A stretch of 44,793 bases of DNA from Candidatus Metaruminococcus caecorum (GTDB lineage: Bacteria; Bacillota; Clostridia; Oscillospirales; Ruminococcaceae). The stretch lies in NCBI GenBank assembly GCA_904420045.1, contig CAJFTY010000023.1, forward strand, positions 1 through 44,793. The letters run 5' to 3'. The translations under genes and the position numbers were made by a program. The notes beneath the pieces are model-generated. The model saw only the letters and a program-made list of their open reading frames with translations, did no database searches and had not been told where the DNA came from. Of this stretch, positions 8,616 through 16,891 are shown in pieces (the first letter of the stretch is position 1; every line of letters begins with the position of its first letter).

Positions 8616-9068
8616 TTATTCTTTGATCATTTCTTCCGCAATATCCACATAAAGCTTACCGTCCAAATGATCCAGCTCGTGGCAAAACGCCCGGGCCATC
8701 AGCTCCGACCCGGAAACGGTGAACTCTTTGCCATATCGGTCCTGTGCCTTGACGGTCACGTGCATCGGGCGGGTGACAGTGCCCCATTCCCCTGGGAACG
8801 ACAGGCAGCCCTCGGCTCCCCGTTGTTTCCCCTTGGCCTCAATAATCACGGGATTGATAAGCTCGATGAGCTGGTCGTCCACTTCCACGACCACCGCCCG
8901 CTTGAGCACCCCCACCTGCACAGCGGCAAGTCCCGCGCCGTCGGCCTTGCGCATGGTGTCGGTCATATCGTCCAGCAGCGTCCAAAGGCGCTGGTCAAAC
9001 TGCTCCACCACCCGGGATTTCTTTCGTAAAAGCCCGTCGCCGTTTTTTACAATGTTGCGTATCGCCAT
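8616..9068 (-). CDS. def: Peptide deformylase
   Basis: Removes the N-formyl group from nascent proteins. The 150 aa product has the three diagnostic motifs: GAGLAAVQ at 44-51, EGCLSFP with metal ligand C88, and HELDHLDG with H130 and H134 around the catalytic glutamate. The ATG at 9068 gives the normal family N-terminus (MAIRNIVKNG), lies 28 nt after the priA stop and has GAGG close upstream. A longer frame from 9122 would overlap priA and is rejected. Size is typical of the short Firmicutes type. Confidence 0.95.
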   Translation of the reverse strand: MAIRNIVKNGDGLLRKKSRVVEQFDQRLWTLLDDMTDTMRKADGAGLAAVQVGVLKRAVVVEVDDQLIELINPVIIEAKGKQRGAEGCLSFPGEWGTVTRPMHVTVKAQDRYGKEFTVSGSELMARAFCHELDHLDGKLYVDIAEEMIKE

Positions 9069-9096
9069 AGCATCCTCGTTCCTTTCCAAATCATAC

Positions 9097-11535
9097 TTAT
9101 AATTCGCCGTTGACATCGGCAAACAGCCCTATTTTTTGAAATTCCGGGGCGTTCCCGGCCTCTTTAAGTGCCGCCCGCATCAGACGGCGGAACTCCTTTT
9201 GGGCCCGGCATTTGATGACCAGCCGGTACCGGTATTTGTTATTGACCTTGAACACACCTGCGGGAACTGGCCCCAGCGCTTTCAAGGGGGAGGAAAACTC
9301 CATCGCCCTGGCCGCCTGCTTTAACAGCTCCAAAAACGCCTGAGCCGCCCGGCGGGTCTTGTCATCGGAGTCCCCGGAAAACCCCACCGCGCAGATGTCG
9401 CAAAACGGCGGATACAGCAACGCCCGCCGGGATTCGATCTCGTCCAGGTAAAAGGCCTCGTAATCCTGCCGGGCGGCGAACTGGATCACCGGGTTTTCCG
9501 GGGTGTAGGTCTGGATCAGCGCCCGGCCCAGCTTTTCGCCCCGGCCGCTTCGCCCCACCACCTGGGTGATTAGAGAAAACGTCCGCTCGCTGCACCGGAA
9601 GTCGTTGGCGTACAGCGACTGATCCGCCGACACCACCCCCACCAGCGTCACATCGGGGAAATTAAGCCCCTTCGCGATCATCTGGGTCCCCACCAAAATA
9701 TCATACTCCCCCGCCCGGAACCGGTCAAAGTTCTGTTCATAGGCGTAGCGGGAGTAGGTGGTGTCGGTGTCCATGCGAAGAATCCGTGCGTCAGGGAACA
9801 GCTGCCGGACTTCATCCTCCACCCGCTGGGTGCCAAGGCCAGACAGCCGCACATGGCCCGATCCGCAGCTGGGACAGGTCTGCACCGGCCGCTGGGCATA
9901 GCCGCAGTAATGGCACATCATATAGCCGTTTGCCTTGTGATAGGTCATGGCCACGCTGCAATTGGGACAGGTCAGTACCTGGCCGCACTCCACACAGGAA
10001 GCAAAGGTGTTGTACCCCCGGCGGTTGAGCAGCAGGATCGACTGCTCTTTGTGGGACAGATTGTAGTGCAGCTCATCCGCCAGCTCCTGGCTGATGGCCT
10101 GAAAGCCCGCTTTTTCCACGGTTTTCAGATCCACAATCCGCACGTCGGGGAGCTTTGCGTTCTTGTACCGCTCATTCAGGGTAAACAGCTTGTAATCGCC
10201 TTTTTTTGCGTGGTAATAGCTGTCCACGCTGGGGGTGGCGGAAGCCAGCAGCAGCAGGCAGGAGCTCTGCACGCAGCGGAGCTTTGCCACCTCCCGGGCG
10301 TGGTAACGGGGGGCGTTTTCGCTTTTATAGGAATACTCCCCCTCCTCGTCCATGATGATTAGCCCGATATTGTTCAGAGGGGCGAACACCGCGCTGCGGG
10401 TGCCCACCACGATATCCGCCTCCCCCCGCTTCATGCGCTTCCACTCGTCCAGCTGCTCCCCCATAGAAAGCCCTGAATGGAGCACCGCCACCCGGCTGCC
10501 AAAGGTCTGCTGGAACTTGGCCACCATCTGGGGGGTCAAAGAAATTTCCGGCACCAGCATCACCGCCTGTTTTCCCCGGGCCACCGCCTGCTGGATGAGC
10601 TTTAAGAAGATCTGGGTCTTGCCGCTTCCGGTGATCCCGTGGAGTAAAGCCACCGCGGGATGTTCATCCCGGCAAAGGCCGGTCAGGCCGTCGTAAACCT
10701 TGCGCTGAGAGGGAGATAGAACGATTTCATCCCCGCTGACCGCTTCTTTGTTTTTATAGGGGGTGCGGTAGGTCTCCCGGTCGTAGTAGGCAACCGCTCC
10801 GCGCTTTTGAAGGTTTTTGAGCACCGCTTCGGTGACGCCGCAAAAGTAACAGACCTCCCGCACCGAAGCTGTCCCGGTTTGGGCCAGCAGGTTCATGACC
10901 TCCGCCTGTTTTTTGGAGAGCTTTTCCCCAGGTTCAAACCCTTCCGCTACCCGAACCATGCGGATGGACTGATCCCCCACCTTTCGTTTGAGCTCGTCGG
11001 TTTTCTGCGCCACGCCCTGCTCCATCAGCCGGTTCAAAGCCTCCTGCCGCCGGGCTTTGTCCTCACACTGCAAAAAATCCGCCACTTCGTTTTCGGAGCG
11101 GGGATTTTTTAAAAATTGGACCAGCAATCCTTCCTGTTCGCTGAGGGCTTCGGCGTCGATCTCACCAATGGGCTTTGTCAGGGAGTAGACTGGCGCCACC
11201 TGGAAGTTGATCCCGTTGGGAAGCGCCGCCCGCACCGCGTCATAATAGGTGCAGAAGGTGTGGGACACCAGAAACCGCACCACCTGAATCAGATTTTGAT
11301 CCAGCAAGGGCTCCCGGTCGATCACCTTCAAAAGGGGCTTGAGGGTTTCTTCCCCGCTGTCCGGCTCCAGGGAAAACACCATTCCCTGCCGGGGCTTGTT
11401 TCCCCTGCCGAAGGGCACCAGCACCCGGCCGCCTGGCACCGGCTCCATCCCCTGGGGAACCGCATAAGAAAAGAGCTTGTCAAAGGAAAAGGCGGTTTTG
11501 TCGACCGCTACCTTTGCAATCCTCCGCCTTTCCAT
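9097..11535 (-). CDS. priA: Primosomal protein N', replication restart helicase PriA
   Basis: Recognises abandoned replication forks and reloads the replisome. The 812 aa protein has an N-terminal 3'-DNA-binding domain (about 1-115), a winged-helix region, and a superfamily 2 helicase core from about 275. Walker A GITGSGKT is at 300-307. Eight cysteines of the two-zinc insertion lie in CxxC pairs in the second half, and a GRSGRG-type motif VI is present. Motif II reads DEEG at 396-399 where PriA normally has DEEH (codons 10339-10350). The rest of the core looks intact. An AAGGAGG site precedes the ATG, and coaBC ends 10 nt upstream. Confidence 0.95.
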   Translation of the reverse strand: MERRRIAKVAVDKTAFSFDKLFSYAVPQGMEPVPGGRVLVPFGRGNKPRQGMVFSLEPDSGEETLKPLLKVIDREPLLDQNLIQVVRFLVSHTFCTYYDAVRAALPNGINFQVAPVYSLTKPIGEIDAEALSEQEGLLVQFLKNPRSENEVADFLQCEDKARRQEALNRLMEQGVAQKTDELKRKVGDQSIRMVRVAEGFEPGEKLSKKQAEVMNLLAQTGTASVREVCYFCGVTEAVLKNLQKRGAVAYYDRETYRTPYKNKEAVSGDEIVLSPSQRKVYDGLTGLCRDEHPAVALLHGITGSGKTQIFLKLIQQAVARGKQAVMLVPEISLTPQMVAKFQQTFGSRVAVLHSGLSMGEQLDEWKRMKRGEADIVVGTRSAVFAPLNNIGLIIMDEEGEYSYKSENAPRYHAREVAKLRCVQSSCLLLLASATPSVDSYYHAKKGDYKLFTLNERYKNAKLPDVRIVDLKTVEKAGFQAISQELADELHYNLSHKEQSILLLNRRGYNTFASCVECGQVLTCPNCSVAMTYHKANGYMMCHYCGYAQRPVQTCPSCGSGHVRLSGLGTQRVEDEVRQLFPDARILRMDTDTTYSRYAYEQNFDRFRAGEYDILVGTQMIAKGLNFPDVTLVGVVSADQSLYANDFRCSERTFSLITQVVGRSGRGEKLGRALIQTYTPENPVIQFAARQDYEAFYLDEIESRRALLYPPFCDICAVGFSGDSDDKTRRAAQAFLELLKQAARAMEFSSPLKALGPVPAGVFKVNNKYRYRLVIKCRAQKEFRRLMRAALKEAGNAPEFQKIGLFADVNGEL

Positions 11536-11545
11536 GACAACCTCC

Positions 11546-12751
11546 TTATTCGCCCTGTTTTTTCTTTAAAATGCCCAAAAGCCGGGTGAGCAGTTCGTCC
11601 GCCACCTGCTCCTTAGACATGACCGGATAAGGGATCGCGTCCTCGGGGGTAATCATGGTCACGGCGTTGGTGTCCACCCCAAAGCCCGCGCCCGCCACTG
11701 TCAGATTGTTGGCGACGATTAGATCCGCCTGCTTTTTTTCCAGTTTTTTACGGGAATTTTCCAACAGATCCTTGGTCTCCATGGAAAAGCCGCAGATCAC
11801 CTGGCCGAGCCGTTTGTGCTCGCCCAAATACGCCAGGATATCCGGGTTTTTCACAAGCTGAAGCGTCATGGTCTCTCCGGACTTTTTGATCTTGTGCTCC
11901 TGCCGCTGCTTGGGGCGGTAATCCCCTACCGCTGCGGCTTTGATGACGATATCCTGCTCGGGAAAACGCCGGGTCACCTGATCGAACATCTCCTGGGCGG
12001 AAAACACGTCCACCCGCTGTACGCCGGCCGGTGCAGAAAGTCCCGTTTTTCCGCTGACAAGCGTCACCTGCGCGCCCCGGCGGGCGGCGGCCCGGGCGAT
12101 GGCGTAGCCCATCTTGCCGCTGGAGTGATTGGTGATGTACCGCACCGGGTCCAGCGCCTCGCAGGTGGGCCCCGCCGTCACCAGTACCCGAATCCCCTGC
12201 AAATCCTTGGGAGACAAAGCGTCCTCCAAAGCGCTGATTAAGACGTCGGCGTCGGGCAGCCGCCCTTTGCCCACATCCTTGCAGGCGAGGACTCCGCTGT
12301 CGGGCTCCACGATGGAAAAGCCGTAGTCCCGCAGCGTTTGAAGGTTGTCCTGGGTGACAGGATTTTCATACATCCCGGTGTTCATAGCCGGCGCCACCAC
12401 CTTTGGGCATGAAGCCGCCAGCACCGTGGTGGTCAGCATATCGTCCGCCAACCCGTGGGCAAGCTTCGCGATCACGTTGGCGGTGGCGGGGGCGATTAAA
12501 AACGCGTCCGCCTGTTTGGCCAGGGCCACATGCTCCACATTCCACTGGAAATTCCGGTCAAAGGTGTCCACCACCGCCTTGTTGCCGGTGAGAGTCTCAA
12601 ATGTCAGCGGCGCGATAAACTCGGTGGCGCTGCGGGTCATGAGCACATAGACTCGGCATCCGCGCTTTACAAGCCGGCTGGCCAGATCTGCCGCCTTGTA
12701 GGCGGCGATCCCCCCGGTAACGCCCAACACGATCGTTTTGTTTGTCAGCAT
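11546..12751 (-). CDS. coaBC: Bifunctional phosphopantothenoylcysteine decarboxylase/synthetase
   Basis: Catalyses two consecutive steps of coenzyme A synthesis: CTP-dependent joining of cysteine to 4'-phosphopantothenate (CoaB) and FMN-dependent decarboxylation (CoaC). The 401 aa protein carries the CoaC domain at about 1-175, with the GGIAAYKA flavin loop and PAMNTGMYENP substrate clamp. The CoaB domain covers about 185-395, with NHSSGKMG and the KKSGE/LVKNPDIL region. AAAGGAGG precedes the ATG by 5 nt. It lies between rpoZ and priA, as in many Firmicutes. Confidence 0.96.
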   Translation of the reverse strand: MLTNKTIVLGVTGGIAAYKAADLASRLVKRGCRVYVLMTRSATEFIAPLTFETLTGNKAVVDTFDRNFQWNVEHVALAKQADAFLIAPATANVIAKLAHGLADDMLTTTVLAASCPKVVAPAMNTGMYENPVTQDNLQTLRDYGFSIVEPDSGVLACKDVGKGRLPDADVLISALEDALSPKDLQGIRVLVTAGPTCEALDPVRYITNHSSGKMGYAIARAAARRGAQVTLVSGKTGLSAPAGVQRVDVFSAQEMFDQVTRRFPEQDIVIKAAAVGDYRPKQRQEHKIKKSGETMTLQLVKNPDILAYLGEHKRLGQVICGFSMETKDLLENSRKKLEKKQADLIVANNLTVAGAGFGVDTNAVTMITPEDAIPYPVMSKEQVADELLTRLLGILKKKQGE

Positions 12752-12781
12752 GGCGGCCTCCTTTCCGGTTTTGCAAACGGC

Positions 12782-13000
12782 CTATTCGATTTCCTGGCCG
12801 ATGTTTTCCTTTTCAATCAGCTTGTACTGCCCCTTGACAAACTCGTCGATCGCAAGCTGCACCGGCTTTACGGTGATGATCTCGCCTTTTTCCTCCGCCT
12901 CTTCGGAAATCTGTCGGGCCCGTTTGGCGATGGCCACCACCAGGGAGTAATAACTTTCGTTTTTCTTCAGGATATCGCTGTATGACAGTCTGTTATTCAT
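12782..13000 (-). CDS. rpoZ: DNA-directed RNA polymerase omega subunit
   Basis: The small subunit that helps assemble RNA polymerase by holding the beta-prime C-terminus. The 72 aa product includes the SYYSLVVAIAKRARQI helix typical of omega, followed by an acidic segment and the KPVQLAIDEF region. The ATG at 13000 overlaps the gmk stop by 8 nt, with GAGGTG upstream, so translation is likely coupled to gmk. The gmk-rpoZ-coaBC-priA order is conserved in Firmicutes and supports this short, weakly conserved gene. Confidence 0.92.
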   Translation of the reverse strand: MNNRLSYSDILKKNESYYSLVVAIAKRARQISEEAEEKGEIITVKPVQLAIDEFVKGQYKLIEKENIGQEIE

Positions 13001-13607
13001 CTTCCAACACCTCATCAATAAATTCTTTCATGTGGCCTGTGCTGCACTTCTGTACCCGGATAATCTCGTCCAGGGTGTTCGCCGCCTCGGAAACCGTATC
13101 GTTGACGACGATGTAATCATATTGATACGACGCGCGGATTTCATCCACCGCAGCCTGCATCCGCTTGGCGACGGTTTCAGCGTCCTCGGTGCGCCGGTCG
13201 GTGAGCCGGTGCTTTAACTCGTTCATGCTGGGCGGCATGACGAACACAAACACCGCGTCGGGACACCGCTCTTTGATCTGCATGGCTCCCTGAACCTCAA
13301 TTTCCAGAATTACGTCTTTGCCAGCGTTTAACATCTCGTACACCGCGTCCTTGGGGGTGCCGTAGTAATTGCCGCAGTAGCTGGCGTATTCCAACATCCC
13401 ATCGCCGGCGATCCGCGCTTCAAACTCGTCTTTTGAGAGAAAATAATAGTGTTTGCCGTGCACTTCTCCCTCCCTGGGGGAGCGGGTGGTGGCGGACACC
13501 GATAAAAACAGGTTGTTGTTTTTGGCCAACAGTTCTTTGAGCACCGTTCCCTTACCGCTTCCGGAAGGGCCGGACAACACGATTAAAAGTCCTTTTCTAT
13601 TCCTCAT
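12993..13607 (-). CDS. gmk: Guanylate kinase
   Basis: Phosphorylates GMP to GDP with ATP. The 204 aa protein has the P-loop [10 protein letters not shown] near its N-terminus, the GMP-binding [11 protein letters not shown] and [10 protein letters not shown] segments, and [11 protein letters not shown]. Several in-frame ATGs lie in a repetitive GATGAGGA tract shared with the end of the upstream remA-like gene. The one at 13607 is chosen because it gives the usual short N-terminus and has GAGGAAG just before it. It overlaps the upstream stop by 11 nt. A start 9 nt earlier is also possible. Confidence 0.95.
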   Translation of the reverse strand: MRNRKGLLIVLSGPSGSGKGTVLKELLAKNNNLFLSVSATTRSPREGEVHGKHYYFLSKDEFEARIAGDGMLEYASYCGNYYGTPKDAVYEMLNAGKDVILEIEVQGAMQIKERCPDAVFVFVMPPSMNELKHRLTDRRTEDAETVAKRMQAAVDEIRASYQYDYIVVNDTVSEAANTLDEIIRVQKCSTGHMKEFIDEVLEDE

Positions 13608-13869
13608 CTTCCTCATCCTCATCTTCATCGTCATACTGGTCTACCACGCGGTTAGCCACCGTTTCCGGCTGCACCGCCGACAGGATGACATGATCCGAAT
13701 CGGTGATAATCACCGCCCGGGTACGCCGTCCATAGGTGGCGTCAATCAGCACGCCCTTGTCCCTGGCATCCTGGATGATCCGTTTAATCGGGGCGGATTC
13801 CGGGCTGACAATCGCCACCAGCCGGCTGGCGGATACCATATTCCCGAATCCGATGTTAATCAGTTTCAT
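13597..13869 (-). CDS. remA: RemA-like DNA-binding regulator (DUF370)
   Basis: A small ring-forming DNA-binding protein. In Bacillus subtilis RemA activates biofilm matrix and osmoprotection genes. The 90 aa product starts with the family signature [12 protein letters not shown] and contains [12 protein letters not shown] and [18 protein letters not shown]. After the conserved core (about 1-77) comes an almost purely acidic tail of 11 residues (only D and E) that is not part of the core fold. The second of two close ATGs is chosen because AAGGA is 6 nt upstream. The yicC-remA-gmk-rpoZ order is standard. The target genes cannot be seen from sequence. Confidence 0.9.
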   Translation of the reverse strand: MKLINIGFGNMVSASRLVAIVSPESAPIKRIIQDARDKGVLIDATYGRRTRAVIITDSDHVILSAVQPETVANRVVDQYDDEDEDEEDEE

Positions 13870-13919
13870 ATACATTCCTTCCTTTTATTATGCTCAGCTG
13901 TTATCCATTTGTCAAAACG

Positions 13920-14798
13920 CTATTCAATATTTTGAACCTGTTCGCGGATTTTTTCGATCTGCGCTTTCATTTCTACGACAATCCTGGCAATTTCCAGATC
14001 CTGCGCCTTGGATCCGATGGTGTTGGTCTCCCGGTTGAGTTCCTGGACAATAAAGTCCAGCTTGCGGCCCACCGCCTCGCCGCTGTCCAGCATCTCGCCG
14101 ATCTGAGCCAGATGGCTGCGCAGGCGGACGGTTTCCTCATCCACCGCGATGCGGTCGGCGTAGATAGCCGCCTCGGTCAGAATACGGGCCTCGTCAATGG
14201 AGGAATCCCCCAGCACCTCCTGCATTTTTTTGGTCAGACGCGCTCTGTATTCCTCCACCGTCTGGGGAGACCGTTCCTCCACCTGAGAGACAAACTGCCC
14301 GATGATCTCCAGCCGGGACTGAATATCCGCTTTGAGCTGTTTACCCTCAGCCTCGCGCATGGCTAAAAAGCCGTCCAGCGCTTCCTCTGCAACCGGAAGC
14401 ACCCGGCCCCAGATTTCGTCGGCGTCCTCCACGGCTTTGCGGACGTTAAAGATATCCCCAAACCGCGACGCCGCGCTCAGGGTCAGATCGTCGGTGAGCC
14501 CAAGCTCTTTCCCCGCTGAACGCAGCGCGTCCACATATCCTTTTAACAGGGTGCGGTTGACCTCCACTTGGGCGTCCGTTCCATCCACAGCGTAGATGCT
14601 CACCGAAACTTCCACCTTGCCCCGGCCCGCTTTTTGCTGCAAAAAGCTTTTCAGTTTTTCTTCCAGATAGCTGTACGCCCTGGGAACCCGCGCGGTAAAC
14701 TCCAGATACCGGTGATTCACAGATTTCATTTCCACCAAAATGTCGTAACCATCCACGGTTTGCAGAGCGCGCCCATATCCTGTCATGCTTTTAATCAT
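13920..14798 (-). CDS. yicC: YicC/YloC family endoribonuclease
   Basis: The 292 aa protein begins with the family signature MIKSMTGYGRA. It has an N-terminal YicC domain (about 1-155) and a C-terminal DUF1732 domain (about 205-292) ending with the conserved RETNTIGSKA and VEMKAQIEKIREQVQN segments. YicC-type proteins of E. coli and B. subtilis are RNases that cut specific transcripts. Which RNAs are cut here is unknown. It is the first gene of the long minus-strand block and has its own sigma-A-like promoter 65-93 nt upstream. Confidence 0.93.
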   Translation of the reverse strand: MIKSMTGYGRALQTVDGYDILVEMKSVNHRYLEFTARVPRAYSYLEEKLKSFLQQKAGRGKVEVSVSIYAVDGTDAQVEVNRTLLKGYVDALRSAGKELGLTDDLTLSAASRFGDIFNVRKAVEDADEIWGRVLPVAEEALDGFLAMREAEGKQLKADIQSRLEIIGQFVSQVEERSPQTVEEYRARLTKKMQEVLGDSSIDEARILTEAAIYADRIAVDEETVRLRSHLAQIGEMLDSGEAVGRKLDFIVQELNRETNTIGSKAQDLEIARIVVEMKAQIEKIREQVQNIE

Positions 14799-14862
14799 AA
14801 GCTGATGTATCCTTTCGCTTCCCCAAGGCAGTTTCCTACTGCATGGATTGCATTATTAGTTT

Positions 14863-14891
14863 ATAATACCATTTTTTATTGTGATTTGCAA
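14863..14891 (-). promoter_or_regulatory. Sigma-A-type promoter for the yicC-to-thiN block
   Basis: On the minus strand TTGCAA (14886-14891) and TATTAT (14863-14868) are separated by 17 nt. Transcription would start near 14856, about 57 nt before yicC. No other equally good promoter was noticed before thiN, so one long transcript is plausible but not shown. Confidence 0.6.
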
Positions 14892-14961
14892 CGGATGATT
14901 TGCGATTTCGCTCCAAAAATCCTTACAAATTCATGACAGAGCCACCCAAAAAAATCATTGG

Positions 14962-14989
14962 GCACAATCCTCCCGCTTCGCATAGAATG
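14962..14989 (+). promoter_or_regulatory. Possible sigma-K-type sporulation promoter
   Basis: On the plus strand GCAC (14962-14965) lies 15 nt before CATAGAATG (14981-14989). This matches the pattern of Bacillus sigma-K promoters (AC at -35, CATAnnnTA at -10) except for the last base. It would start transcription about 95 nt before the cysteine-rich gene at 15093. The match is short, so this is an inference supported by the coat-like composition of that protein. Confidence 0.35.
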
Positions 14990-15092
14990 TGTTAGGTTAC
15001 CGCTCATCCTTCTCATGCGCTCCGTGCCAGAGGCGGTAACAAAACTGCACGGGACCAACAGGCCCTGTGCGAAAGACAGGAGATCGATTGAT

Positions 15093-15581
15093 ATGGCATG
15101 CAATTGTAATCACAAACCCTGTGATGACGATTTTAATAAAAAGCCCTGTGGCTGCGAATGCGGCTGCCATAGACCTAAACCTGAGGAGCCCTGTGGCTGC
15201 GACGCCGCCGCGTACAGCGCGCCGGCCGAATGCTACACCTTGTCCAACTGCGGCTGTGGATTCACCCCCGACTGTGCGCGGGTGCTGTCCGCCTGCGGAA
15301 ACGCCGACGAGCCTGACGAGGCCGTTGACTGCACTGGAATCCCCATTAAGCACGGCTGCGGCCGAAAAGTAAAATACCGCACCTGCTGCGACCAAAACGG
15401 AAAATGCTACCGTTTTCCCTGCCAGTGCCGCAATCCCTTCTGGCCGGAATTCTGCCATCCGCGCTGGCTGTGCTGCCAGGCGCTGTACTGCAACGGAAGC
15501 TGCAACTGCGCCAACGCCGCCAATGCCCAGAACCCGGCTGGCCAAACAAATGAAACAAGCGGCTGCGGCTGCAATTCGTAA
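15093..15581 (+). CDS. Cysteine-rich hypothetical protein
   Basis: I do not recognise the family. The 162 aa product has 29 cysteines (18%), many in CGC, CxC and CC clusters, with no signal peptide or membrane segment. Clusters lie at about residues 3-10, 19-36, 47-56, 95-116 and 122-139, with CGC near the C-terminus. The ATG at 15093 has AGGAGA about 9 nt upstream. A longer reading from 14958 would add sequence without cysteines or a ribosome site and would start before the putative promoter's -10 element. It is an isolated plus-strand gene among minus-strand genes. Cysteine-rich, cross-linked spore coat or exosporium proteins and metal-binding proteins share this composition. A coat role is favoured by the possible sigma-K promoter but is unproven. 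Confidence 0.75.
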   Translation: MACNCNHKPCDDDFNKKPCGCECGCHRPKPEEPCGCDAAAYSAPAECYTLSNCGCGFTPDCARVLSACGNADEPDEAVDCTGIPIKHGCGRKVKYRTCCDQNGKCYRFPCQCRNPFWPEFCHPRWLCCQALYCNGSCNCANAANAQNPAGQTNETSGCGCNS

Positions 15582-15599
15582 TCTCACTTAACATATTAC

Positions 15600-15645
15600 A
15601 AAAAACATCCGCCCTGGGAAATAACTCCCAGGGCGGATGTTTGTC
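15600..15645. terminator. Bidirectional terminator between convergent genes
   Basis: A perfect 15 bp inverted repeat (15605-15619 with 15626-15640) has a 6 nt loop. Six T follow on the minus strand, ending the DUF3006 operon. A shorter T-rich run follows on the plus strand, ending the cysteine-rich gene. Confidence 0.88.
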
Positions 15646-15667
15646 TTTCCCGCCGGTGCAAACCGCT

Positions 15668-15895
15668 TTACTCGAACAGCTCATTTTGCAGCCGGATGAT
15701 CTCCTCCCGGCGGCGGGCCGCCTCCTGGGCGTCTATGCGAAATCCGCCGCCTTTTTCCGCCAGGACGTCTCCTTCTTTGACCCCTTCGGGGAGCTGGGAT
15801 ACCGGGACCTTTTTCTGTTCCCGACGGTCGTTTTCCAGCAGGGCGATTCCGTTTTCAACGCGGTCTACCGACCAAAATTCCGGTTGTTTTTTCAT
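15668..15895 (-). CDS. DUF3006 domain protein
   Basis: A 75 aa protein with the DUF3006 pattern: SVDRVENGIALLE at the N-terminus, VPVSQLPEGVKEGDVL in the middle and a charged helix at the C-terminus. The function is unknown. It starts 12 nt after the stop of the metallo-beta-lactamase-fold gene, and such pairs recur in Firmicutes. The two proteins may therefore act together, but no mechanism can be read from the sequence. Confidence 0.8.
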   Translation of the reverse strand: MKKQPEFWSVDRVENGIALLENDRREQKKVPVSQLPEGVKEGDVLAEKGGGFRIDAQEAARRREEIIRLQNELFE

Positions 15896-15907
15896 GGCTT
15901 GTCCCTC

Positions 15908-16864
15908 TTACTTTTCCGTGTTGACATGGACGGTCGTGCCGTCGCTCCCCACGATCACCGTTCCGTTTAAGTCTGTGCGGTAGATCGAAGCTCCGGCGTC
16001 CCGCAGTCGTTCCAGCGTGCTCTTGGTAGGATGCCCGTAGCTGTTGTCCGTCCCCACGTGGATCACCGCGGTGGAGGGGTTCACCGCCTGCAAAAACTTC
16101 TTGCTGCTGGAGGTGCTGCTGCCGTGATGCCCCACTTTGAGCACATCCGCCGATAAATCCCAGCCACCGTCCAGAAGATCCGACTCCGCTTCCTTTTCCG
16201 CGTCCCCCGTCAGCAGGGCGGAAAAGTTTTTGTAGTCGACTTTCGTCACAATCGACAGATTGTTTAAATCGTCGTATTCCTCCCCAGGGCCCAAAATCGT
16301 AAAGGTCGCGCCGCCCAGTTCCAGCTTGTCTCCCGGCTTTGGGGCGGTGATGGAAAGCTGTTTTGCCTTGGCAGCTTTCAGAACATCGGTATAGGTTTTG
16401 GAGGTAGGGACAATCTTGTCCGGGATTTTGGGCATCATCAGCGTGCCGATCTCAAAGTTTTGGATCACGTTGTCCAGCCCGCCGATGTGATCGCTGTGGG
16501 GATGGGTGCCAATCACCAGATCGAGCTTCTCCACGCCCTGATCCTTTAAATAGCGCACCACACGGTCCCCCATATCGTTTTCCCCCGCGTCGATGAGGAT
16601 ATGTTTATCCTGCGCTACAATCAAGGTAGCGTCCGCGTTGCCCACGTCGATAAAGTGAAGCTGAAAAGGGTCTTTCCCCGCTTCTCCCTGCTCCACTGGC
16701 TTTTTGATGCCCAGATAGGCCCCGATCTCACTCCAGGTGGGAATATCAAAGGGGAGATTGAGTTTTTCCCCATAGGTAATGACCAAAGCCGCAAGAGCTG
16801 CGGCCACCAGAACGACCGCTGCGACCGCCGCGCCCAGCCTGCTTTTTCTTCTTCGTCTCGCCAT
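15908..16864 (-). CDS. ComEC/Rec2-like metallo-beta-lactamase-fold hydrolase
   Basis: The 318 aa protein has a basic N-terminus, one membrane anchor (about 10-30), and an extracytoplasmic metallo-beta-lactamase domain resembling the C-terminal domain of ComEC. The metal motif THPHSDH is at 120-126. Further ligand regions are LLTGDAE and VGHHGSSTS, and a C-terminal HPT segment is typical of this group. Stand-alone versions are usually annotated as ComEC-like hydrolases. A nuclease or phosphodiesterase activity is possible, but the substrate is unknown. It is transcribed with the DUF3006 gene. Confidence 0.85.
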   Translation of the reverse strand: MARRRRKSRLGAAVAAVVLVAAALAALVITYGEKLNLPFDIPTWSEIGAYLGIKKPVEQGEAGKDPFQLHFIDVGNADATLIVAQDKHILIDAGENDMGDRVVRYLKDQGVEKLDLVIGTHPHSDHIGGLDNVIQNFEIGTLMMPKIPDKIVPTSKTYTDVLKAAKAKQLSITAPKPGDKLELGGATFTILGPGEEYDDLNNLSIVTKVDYKNFSALLTGDAEKEAESDLLDGGWDLSADVLKVGHHGSSTSSSKKFLQAVNPSTAVIHVGTDNSYGHPTKSTLERLRDAGASIYRTDLNGTVIVGSDGTTVHVNTEK

Positions 16865-16891
16865 AAGTCCGGCACGTTCCTTTCCAATGGG

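Noticed and set aside
14958-15092. A longer N-terminus for the cysteine-rich protein
   Set aside because: The added part has no cysteines and no ribosome site, and it begins before the putative promoter's -10 box. The ATG at 15093 has a good ribosome site.
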